From JBFHRB01 sp041591915 (GTDB lineage Bacteria; Actinomycetota; Nitriliruptoria; Nitriliruptorales; Nitriliruptoraceae), in assembly GCA_041591915.1 (NCBI GenBank), contig JBFHRB010000079.1, positions 1 to 13,105 of the forward strand: 13,105 nt of DNA, written 5' to 3'. The notes under the pieces are model-generated. The model saw nothing but the letters and a program-made list of their open reading frames with translations, did not search any database and had not been told where the DNA came from. Shown here in pieces: positions 8,041 through 13,105 of this stretch (within the stretch, counting starts at the first letter, position 1; every line of letters begins with the position of its first letter). A program made the position numbers and the translations under genes.

Positions 8041-8742
8041 TCAGCCTGCGACGGGCGCGAGCACGCGCCGCAGGCCGGTCGGTGTCAGGTGCACGTCGTG
8101 GCCCCGTGCATCGCAGCGTGCGAACTGCTCGAGGACGGCCTCTGGCTGGGCGCGGACGAGCTCGTCGAAGTGGCCGAGCCCATCGAGGACGCTGTGGAGC
8201 AGGTCGGCGATGACGCCGGCGGCCCCGCCCGTGTCGGCGATCTCGTCCCAGACCACGTCGCCGTCCTCGAGCTGCCACGTGTGGACCTGCGTGGCCAGCT
8301 CGACGTGGTCCCCGTGGCCGTCGGCAAGGTGGACCGCGAGCACCGGCTGGCGGAGGTCGACGGCCCCGGCCGTGGGCGGGATCGGGTCGTCGAGTGACCA
8401 GGCGCGGCCGCCGATCGCCACGGCGACGCGGTCGGCGCCGAGCGCCACGGCCAGCGCGACCAGTTCGATGACCGGGCGGAGGTGGTCGCCCTCGTCGAAC
8501 GGACGGCTCCGGGCGACGAGGAGAGCCGCGTCGCCGTCGGCCGCGGCGACGTAGAGGCCGGGCTGGCCGGCGTGGCGGAGATCGCGCTCGGCCTCGATGC
8601 GCAGGATGTCCGACACGGAGTCCCAGGCGCGTTCTCGATCGACCGCGGGATCCTCGAAGCGGTCGAGGATGCCGAGCAGCTTGCGTGCGCGCTCGGGCTC
8701 GATGCCAGGGGTCGGGCGGGTTGCGGGGTGGTCGACGAACAT
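8041..8742 (-). CDS. Hypothetical protein, 233 aa
   Basis: I do not recognise this protein. It is soluble and acidic, with no signal peptide or membrane segment. Codons show strong G/C third-position bias, so the frame is real. The N-terminal part (about 1-60) is charged and helical. The middle (about 62-135) alternates short hydrophobic stretches with charged loops, for example LYVAAADGDAALLVARSRPF and ADRVAVAIGGRAWSLDDP, and looks like an alpha/beta domain. The C-terminal part (about 140-233) contains ATQVHTWQLEDGDVVWDEI and a leucine-rich helical tail. The ATG has GGAG 8 nt upstream. It follows the endonuclease IV gene by 81 bp on the same strand and may be cotranscribed with it. No function is proposed. 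Confidence 0.7.
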   Translation of the reverse strand: MFVDHPATRPTPGIEPERARKLLGILDRFEDPAVDRERAWDSVSDILRIEAERDLRHAGQPGLYVAAADGDAALLVARSRPFDEGDHLRPVIELVALAVALGADRVAVAIGGRAWSLDDPIPPTAGAVDLRQPVLAVHLADGHGDHVELATQVHTWQLEDGDVVWDEIADTGGAAGVIADLLHSVLDGLGHFDELVRAQPEAVLEQFARCDARGHDVHLTPTGLRRVLAPVAG

Positions 8743-8823
8743 CGGCGGCTCCGGGTCGGCGGACCCCGAGCATCGGTCGTGCGGCTGGCCGGACGTCGAG
8801 TTGGTCGCCTCGGCCTGTGGATA

Positions 8824-9618
8824 TCAGCCCAGGTGGTCGCGGATCCGGGCGAGGTCGCGGACGTGCCCGCCGTCCTCCGACGGCGTCTCGACGATGGCTG
8901 CCGGCACGCTGAGGTCGGCAGCTGCCTGCACCAGCAGTGCGAGCGCGTCCCCCATCTCGCCGTCGCCGAGGTTGGTGTGGCGGTCCCGCCCCGCACCTGC
9001 TGCGTCCTTCGAGTCGTTGACATGCAGCAGGTCGATGCCGCCCGCGGCCTCCGCGAACGCCTTGAGGTAGCCCGCGGGGTCCTCGGCCGTGTCGGGGTCG
9101 CCCGCCCAGGCGTGGCAGGTGTCGAAGCACGACCCGATCGGTACGTCGAGGTCCTCGCCCCGCAGCGTCTCGAACAGCCGGACCACGTCGGCGAGGTGGC
9201 GCCCCGGAGCCACCGTCCCCGTCGCCGTGTTCTCGATCAGCAGGGGGACGTCGGAGCTGAGGGAACGGGCGACCTCGACCCAGCGGGCGAGCGCATCGTC
9301 CATGTCCCCGCCGCCCGCGGCGTGGCCCGCGTGCACGACGACGCCGAGCACGCCGCAACGCTCGGCCTCCTCGAGTGTGGCCTGGAGGTTGCGGGCCGTC
9401 TTCTCCCGCACCTCTTCGTTGCCCGATGCCGGGTTGCAGAGGTAGGGGGCGTGCGCAGCGATGAGCGTCCGGGACGCCCGCAACTCGTCCGCGTCGGCCC
9501 GGCGGATGGGTGCCCGCCACACGCGCGGGGCAGACAGGTGGATCTGCACGGCGTCAGCGCCGAGCTCCAGCGCGGAGCCGAGCGGGTCGCGGGACGGGAC
9601 AGAGGCACCGAGGAGCAC
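8824..9618 (-). CDS. nfo: Endonuclease IV (apurinic/apyrimidinic endonuclease)
   Basis: A 264-aa TIM-barrel AP endonuclease that cuts DNA 5' of abasic sites in base-excision repair, using three zinc ions. All nine expected zinc ligands are visible: H56 (HAPYLCN), H96 (VVHAGH), E129 (LLIENTATG), D166 and H169 (CFDTCHAWA), H199 (HVNDSKD), D212 and H214 (DRHTNLGDGEMG), and E244 (VETPSEDG). Their spacing tracks the E. coli enzyme closely. It is slightly shorter than the usual 280 residues, with shorter loops. The GTG start gives LLGASVPSRDPLG, which lines up with the first barrel strand of the family. A TACCCT -10 candidate lies upstream. Confidence 0.93.
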   Translation of the reverse strand: MLLGASVPSRDPLGSALELGADAVQIHLSAPRVWRAPIRRADADELRASRTLIAAHAPYLCNPASGNEEVREKTARNLQATLEEAERCGVLGVVVHAGHAAGGGDMDDALARWVEVARSLSSDVPLLIENTATGTVAPGRHLADVVRLFETLRGEDLDVPIGSCFDTCHAWAGDPDTAEDPAGYLKAFAEAAGGIDLLHVNDSKDAAGAGRDRHTNLGDGEMGDALALLVQAAADLSVPAAIVETPSEDGGHVRDLARIRDHLG

Positions 9619-9651
9619 GGGTCGCCTTCGCGGATCGGGGACGTTGGCCGC

Positions 9652-9657
9652 AGGGTA
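9652..9657 (-). promoter_or_regulatory. Putative -10 element for nfo
   Basis: On the minus strand this reads TACCCT and fits TANNNT. It lies 33 nt before the GTG at 9618, in the 78-bp gap after the upstream membrane protein gene, giving a leader of roughly 27 nt. A short AAGG stretch before the start is a weak ribosome-binding site. No -35 is evident. Confidence 0.3.
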
Positions 9658-9696
9658 GGGACGAGCCGCGGGGCGATCGTCTGGGTGAGCCGGAGC

Positions 9697-10152
9697 TCAG
9701 GAACCCGGCTTGATGACCATCAGGGCCAGGGCCACGACGAGGATGAGTGTGTTGACGCTCGACCACATCGCGATGTCCTTGGAGGCCTTCTGCGCAGCCT
9801 CGACGTCACCGGCTTCGTAGCCGGCGGCGATCTGCTCGCTGAGGGGCAGGAACTTCACGGGCCCGAGGATCGCCGCGACGATCACGGCGAGGAAGCCGAA
9901 GGACACCCACGGTGCGCCCCATGAGTAGGCGTCATCGCTGGCGATGATCAGCCCGATCCCGCTGAGCAGCGTGACGATGGCGGCCGGCATGTAGAACACC
10001 ATGCCGAGCTTGACCGTCGAGCGGGCCAGCACGGCGTTGCCCTCGACGGAGCCTGCAGCCGCGACCCGCATGTTGATGACGCCGTTCATGATGCTGCCGC
10101 CGATCCAGGCCGCGATCGCAAGGATGTGGATGATGAGCAGTGCGTCGCGCAT
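9697..10152 (-). CDS. Small four-helix integral membrane protein, DUF2269-like
   Basis: A 151-aa membrane protein with four predicted helices at about 3-24, 50-71, 82-103 and 128-147. The first helix carries H9 and W16 in LLIIHILAIAAWIGGSIMNG. This His/Trp/Gly-Gly pattern is seen in DUF2269 and related CopD-like small membrane proteins, where the helices may bind heme or metal; that is family analogy and not shown here. The second helix has KLGMVFYMPAAIVTLLSGIG. A hydrophilic segment (about 104-127) precedes the last helix. The ATG at 10152 has GGGGA about 5 nt upstream. It is transcribed divergently from the proline racemase family gene and tandem with nfo. No specific function can be assigned. 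Confidence 0.65.
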   Translation of the reverse strand: MRDALLIIHILAIAAWIGGSIMNGVINMRVAAAGSVEGNAVLARSTVKLGMVFYMPAAIVTLLSGIGLIIASDDAYSWGAPWVSFGFLAVIVAAILGPVKFLPLSEQIAAGYEAGDVEAAQKASKDIAMWSSVNTLILVVALALMVIKPGS

Positions 10153-10242
10153 GTTGTCCCCGTCTCGTCATGAGGTCCGTGTTGGACAGCATGCCCGTCC
10201 GTCCGCTGCTTGTCGCCCAACGGGTCCCGAGCGCCGACACCG

Positions 10243-10261
10243 GTCGGCCCCGTGGGCCGAC
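10243..10261. promoter_or_regulatory. Inverted repeat at the -35 position of the racemase-family gene, possible operator
   Basis: GTCGGCCC (10243-10250) and GGGCCGAC (10254-10261) are exact inverse complements around a 3-bp centre. The dyad ends 3 bp before the putative -10 (10265-10270), so a protein bound here would cover the -35 region. It lies in the 125-bp divergent intergenic region (10153-10277), which holds no other gene. Confidence 0.45.
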
Positions 10262-10264
10262 GCG

Positions 10265-10270
10265 TAGCCT
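10265..10270 (+). promoter_or_regulatory. Putative -10 element for a leaderless racemase-family transcript
   Basis: TAGCCT fits TANNNT and lies 7 nt before the ATG at 10278, so transcription would start at or beside the start codon. No Shine-Dalgarno is present in the 7-nt gap. This mirrors the arrangement before the PIN-TRAM gene. Confidence 0.45.
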
Positions 10271-10277
10271 GCCGGGC

Positions 10278-11288
10278 ATGGCTGCTCGTGTCTCACTCAC
10301 CGTCCAGGTCGCCGACTGGCACACCGCAGGCGAACCCTTCCGCATCGTCACGGAGGGCGTGCCAGCGCTGCTCGGGGCCACCGTGCTCGACAAGCGCTCG
10401 GACGCCATGCAGCGACTCGACGACGTGCGCGCGTTCCTCTGCAACGAGCCGCGCGGGCACGCCGACATGTACGGCGGCTTCGTCACCGAGCCCGACGACG
10501 AGGACGGCGACCTCGGGGTGGTCTTCTGGCACAAGGACGGGTTCTCGACGGCCTGCGGGCACGGGACGATCGCGCTCGCGTCCTGGGCGCTCTCGACGGG
10601 CGTGGTGCCCTCGTCCTCGCCCGTCACCGAGCTCGCCGTCGACGTCCCGTCGGGGCGGCTGCGGGTCACGGCCGACATCGACGACTCGGGCGAGGTGGGC
10701 CAGGTCCGGTTCGTCAACGTCGGATCGTGGGTGAGCGCGATGGACGTCGAGGTCGGCACGACGAGGGGCCAGGTCCGCTGCGACATCTCGTACGGGGGTG
10801 CGTTCTACGCCTCCGTCGACGTCACGAGCGTCGGCCTCGACGTGGGAGCCGACGACCTTCCCGAGCTCATCGCGCTGACGCGCGAGATCAAGCACGCGCT
10901 CGTCGACCATCCGGCACTCGTGCATCCCGACGACGATCGCCTGAGCGGCTGCTACGGCGTGATCTGGCACCGCGACGTCGACCACGCGGGTCCGGAGTTG
11001 CGCCAGCTGAACGTCACCGTGTTCGCCGACGGCGAGGTGGACCGCTCACCGTGCGGGTCGGGCACGTCCGCACGGCTCGCCCTGCTCGACGCCGCGGGTG
11101 CGCTTCCGCGCGGCGAGGTGCTGCTCCACGATGGCATCGCCGGCGGGACCTTCACCGGGCGCGTGCTCGGTGAGGATCCCGATCGCGGGGTCACGACCGA
11201 GGTGGGCGGGCACGCCTACCCGACGGGGTTCGCGACGTTCGTGCTCGATCCGCGGGACCCGTTGGGCCTCGGGTTCCAGCTCCGATGA
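10278..11288 (+). CDS. Proline racemase superfamily enzyme (hydroxyproline epimerase or 3-hydroxyproline dehydratase type)
   Basis: A 336-aa cytosolic enzyme of the proline racemase fold. The first catalytic site is C93 in FSTACGHGTIAL and the second is C259 in DRSPCGSGTSARLA. EPRGHADMYGGF (57-68), DISYGGAFYA (169-178) and the C-terminal DPLGLGFQL are also diagnostic. Two catalytic cysteines are characteristic of proline racemase and 4-hydroxyproline 2-epimerase. However, GFSTACGHGTIAL, VFADGEVDRSP and the C-terminus look most like trans-3-hydroxy-L-proline dehydratase, which has Thr at the second site. The exact reaction is therefore open. ATG 10278 is chosen from the family N-terminus and the -10 element just upstream; an in-frame extension to 10140 has no match. 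It overlaps the next gene by ATGA, and that gene encodes a probable imine reductase, favouring a hydroxyproline or proline catabolic pair. Confidence 0.88.
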   Translation: MAARVSLTVQVADWHTAGEPFRIVTEGVPALLGATVLDKRSDAMQRLDDVRAFLCNEPRGHADMYGGFVTEPDDEDGDLGVVFWHKDGFSTACGHGTIALASWALSTGVVPSSSPVTELAVDVPSGRLRVTADIDDSGEVGQVRFVNVGSWVSAMDVEVGTTRGQVRCDISYGGAFYASVDVTSVGLDVGADDLPELIALTREIKHALVDHPALVHPDDDRLSGCYGVIWHRDVDHAGPELRQLNVTVFADGEVDRSPCGSGTSARLALLDAAGALPRGEVLLHDGIAGGTFTGRVLGEDPDRGVTTEVGGHAYPTGFATFVLDPRDPLGLGFQLR

Positions 11289-12205
11289 GCCTGCCCCACC
11301 TCGACGCCGACGCGATCCGACACCACGTGTCGATGGCCCAGGCGATCGAGGCGCTGCGAGCCGCGTTCTCCACCCGTGTCGACCATGCCCTGCGGACCCA
11401 CCTCCATGTCGCTGGCGGTGACCTCCTGGTCATGCCGGCCGCGGGCGGCGACGTGGCGGGGATCAAGCTCGTCATGGTCCAGCCGCGCAACGCGGACCGG
11501 GGTGAGCCCACCATCCAGGGCACCTACGTGCTGTTCGATGCCGAGGCGGGGCGCCCCGTTGCCCTGCTCGACGGTGCCGCGCTGACCGCGCTGCGAACCC
11601 CGGCTGCCTCGGCGCTGGCAACCGATGCGCTCGCACGGGAGGACGTCCGGACTCTCGGGATCTTCGGGGCGGGCCCCCAGGCCCGAGATCACGTCGAGGC
11701 CATGCGGGTGGTCCGGCCCTCCCTCGAGGAGGTGCTCGTGTGCGCGCGTACGACCGCCTCGACCGAACGGCTCTGCGAAGAGGTCGGCGGACGCCCCGCC
11801 GACGCGAGCACCGCCGCTGCGGCGGACATCGTCTGCACGTGCACGTCCAGCACCACGCCGGTGCTGGCCGCCGAGGACGTGCGGCCGGGTGCCCACCTCA
11901 ACCTCGTCGGCGCCTACACGGCCGGCGCGCACGAGGTGCCTGCGGCGCTCGTTGGTCGTGCGGACATCGTCACGGTCGACGAGCGCTCGGCCGCCGAGGT
12001 CGAGGCCGGCGATCTGATCCAGGCCGCCGAGGCCGGCGCCTTCGACTGGGAGACCGACCTCGCCGGTGACCTCGTGGACCTCGTCGCACGCCGGGTGGCG
12101 CGCAACGCGGCGACCCAGGTGACGATGTTCAAGAGCGTCGGCCTCGCGCTCGAGGACCTCGCCGTGGCCGAGCTCGTCGCCCGGCGTGCCGGCCTGATCT
12201 CCTGA
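11285..12205 (+). CDS. Ornithine cyclodeaminase/mu-crystallin family protein, probable imine reductase
   Basis: A 306-aa NAD(P)-dependent enzyme of the ornithine cyclodeaminase/mu-crystallin family. K61 in GIKLVMVQ and R104 in LRTPAASALA are the usual substrate-contact residues. A Rossmann motif GIFGAGPQARDHVEAM (125-140) binds the nucleotide. The C-terminus MFKSVGLALEDLAVAEL (281-297) is a family hallmark. True ornithine cyclodeaminase has an Asp in the segment around GAYTAGAHEVPAAL (209-222); no Asp is present there. A role as a cyclic-imine or delta-1-pyrroline-2-carboxylate reductase is therefore more likely than ornithine cyclisation. The ATGA overlap with the upstream gene implies translational coupling. 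In the trans-3-hydroxyproline route such a reductase converts the dehydratase product to L-proline. Alanine dehydrogenase-like activity is an alternative. Confidence 0.85.
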   Translation: MSLPHLDADAIRHHVSMAQAIEALRAAFSTRVDHALRTHLHVAGGDLLVMPAAGGDVAGIKLVMVQPRNADRGEPTIQGTYVLFDAEAGRPVALLDGAALTALRTPAASALATDALAREDVRTLGIFGAGPQARDHVEAMRVVRPSLEEVLVCARTTASTERLCEEVGGRPADASTAAAADIVCTCTSSTTPVLAAEDVRPGAHLNLVGAYTAGAHEVPAALVGRADIVTVDERSAAEVEAGDLIQAAEAGAFDWETDLAGDLVDLVARRVARNAATQVTMFKSVGLALEDLAVAELVARRAGLIS

Positions 12206-12217
12206 CGGCTCGGAGCC

Positions 12218-13105
12218 TCAGGCGCCGAAGCGGTAGAGCGACCTGGCGTTCGTCTCGCCGATCTCGCGGGCCTCGTCGTCCGGCACGTCGCGCAGCGTCT
12301 CGGCGAGGAGCTTGCGCGAGTTGGGCCAGTTGCTGTCGTTGTGCGGGAAGTCGGCCTCCCACATGATCTTGTCCACGCCGATCGCGTGGCGGTTCTGGAT
12401 CGCGAACTCGTCGTGGATGATGCAGACCCAGATGTTGCGCTGGAACTGCTCCGACGGCGGTGTCTCGATCTGGTCGATGCCCTCGTAGCGAGAGCGGGCC
12501 CACGTGTAGTCGAGGCGTTCGAGGACGTACGGCACCCAGCCGGCGCCGCCCTCCGACAGGGCGAACCTCACGCCCGGGTACTTCTCGAGCTCGCCGCTGA
12601 AGATGAGGTCGCCGGTCGCGAGCATCGAGTTGATGCCGCAGAGGCCGATGCCCACGGACGGGCTCGTCTCCGGGGAGACGCGCGGCAGCTTGCCGGAGGT
12701 GCCGATGTGGCAGCTCAGGACGAGCTCGAGGTTCTGGGCGGCGTCGAACACCGGGCCCCAGTGGCCGGTCGGGAAGCTGGGCAGGCCGACGCCGTGCGGG
12801 TTCTCGCAGAACGCGACGCTGCGCGCCCCCTTGCCGGCCGTGCGCTCCATCTCGGCGACCGACGCCGCGATGTCCCAGAGCGGGATGAGGACCTGGGGGA
12901 TGAAGCGGTCCGGGTAGGCCGCGCACCACTCGTCGATCATCCAGTCGTTGTAGGCCTGCACACAGCCGAGGGCGAGCTCGGGGTCCTTCTGCGCGAGCGG
13001 GATGAAGCGCGTGCCGGCGAAGCGCGGGAACGTCGGGAACGGCAGCTCGACGGCGACGCCGTCCTCGTCCATGCACTTGACGCGCTCGTGCACGTCGTAG
13101 GCGCC
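12218..13105 (-). CDS. Amidohydrolase_2 family metal-dependent hydrolase, 5' end outside window
   Basis: The 295 visible residues are the C-terminal part of a TIM-barrel hydrolase or decarboxylase of the amidohydrolase-related (ACMSD-like) family, which usually has about 380-400 residues. The frame stays open to the right edge (GAYDVHERVKCMDEDGVAVE), so the GTG at 13093 is probably not the real start. The missing N-terminus should hold the first HxH metal motif. Visible signatures are the YDxxxRxxxMDxDGV segment, a PDRFIPQVLIP strand, SCHIGTSG with a probable metal His, ALSEGGAGWVPYVLERLDY, and MWEADFPHNDSNWPNS with the conserved catalytic Asp. Substrate cannot be told; aromatic acid decarboxylation or ester/amide hydrolysis are both seen in the family. 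It is convergent with the reductase gene, 12 bp away, with no clear terminator between. Confidence 0.85.
   Translation of the reverse strand, partial: GAYDVHERVKCMDEDGVAVELPFPTFPRFAGTRFIPLAQKDPELALGCVQAYNDWMIDEWCAAYPDRFIPQVLIPLWDIAASVAEMERTAGKGARSVAFCENPHGVGLPSFPTGHWGPVFDAAQNLELVLSCHIGTSGKLPRVSPETSPSVGIGLCGINSMLATGDLIFSGELEKYPGVRFALSEGGAGWVPYVLERLDYTWARSRYEGIDQIETPPSEQFQRNIWVCIIHDEFAIQNRHAIGVDKIMWEADFPHNDSNWPNSRKLLAETLRDVPDDEAREIGETNARSLYRFGA

Noticed and set aside
9688..9710. AGCCGG / CCGGCT inverted repeat around the stop codon of the membrane protein gene
   Set aside because: The arms are only 6 bp and the loop is 11 nt. This is expected by chance in GC-rich DNA and is too weak to call a terminator.
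8482..9924. 480-codon open frame on the plus strand across the repair gene region
   Set aside because: It runs opposite nfo, which has all nine zinc ligands, and parts of two other minus-strand genes. No family motif is visible in it.
12206..12217. Short GGCTC/GAGCC dyad between the convergent reductase and amidohydrolase genes
   Set aside because: The arms are 5 bp with a 1-nt centre, so no stable hairpin can form. Not a credible terminator.

Overview
The window is ordinary, gene-dense, high-GC bacterial chromosome. It contains thirteen genes, two of them cut by the window edges. G/C-rich third positions, GTG/TTG starts and the gene content point to an actinobacterium. The order CarD, PIN-TRAM, ispD, ispF, cysS, rlmB is typical of that phylum. 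A sigma factor very close to Bacillus SigH sits directly after rlmB, which suggests a deep-branching lineage (Nitriliruptoria, Acidimicrobiia or Rubrobacter-like) rather than Streptomyces or Mycobacterium. That placement is inference. I see no phage, transposon, CRISPR, tRNA or rRNA.

Region 1 (1-5641, all + strand) is a housekeeping and information-processing block. It opens with the C-terminal end of a CarD-like RNA polymerase regulator and a strong hairpin terminator. A tightly packed unit follows: a membrane PIN-TRAM protein (YacL type), ispD and ispF (two steps of the MEP isoprenoid pathway), cysS (cysteinyl-tRNA synthetase), rlmB (23S rRNA 2'-O-methyltransferase) and a SigH-family sigma factor that ends in a second strong hairpin. 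The order matches the Bacillus subtilis yacL-ispD-ispF-...-cysS-...-rlmB-...-sigH block with some genes missing.

Region 2 (5642-8037, +) is a 179-bp regulatory stretch followed by a full-length monomeric NADP-dependent isocitrate dehydrogenase. Region 3 (8041-10152, all - strand) holds an unrecognised 233-aa protein, a complete endonuclease IV for base-excision repair, and a small four-helix membrane protein that resembles DUF2269.

Region 4 (10153-12205, +) is a divergently transcribed two-gene operon. It encodes a proline racemase superfamily enzyme and an ornithine cyclodeaminase/mu-crystallin family imine reductase that overlaps it by 4 bp. Together they look like a hydroxyproline or proline-metabolism module. 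Region 5 (12218-13105, -) is an amidohydrolase_2 family gene that runs off the right edge.

The most interesting points are these: the Firmicutes-type SigH neighbourhood; a rare-codon, CTAG-rich patch with a -10-like element inside the 3' end of rlmB, upstream of sigH; a proline racemase family member whose scaffold looks like a trans-3-hydroxyproline dehydratase but which carries the Cys/Cys pair of racemases; dyad sequences before icd and before the racemase gene; and probable leaderless starts. I found nothing that I would call a new defence or mobile system.
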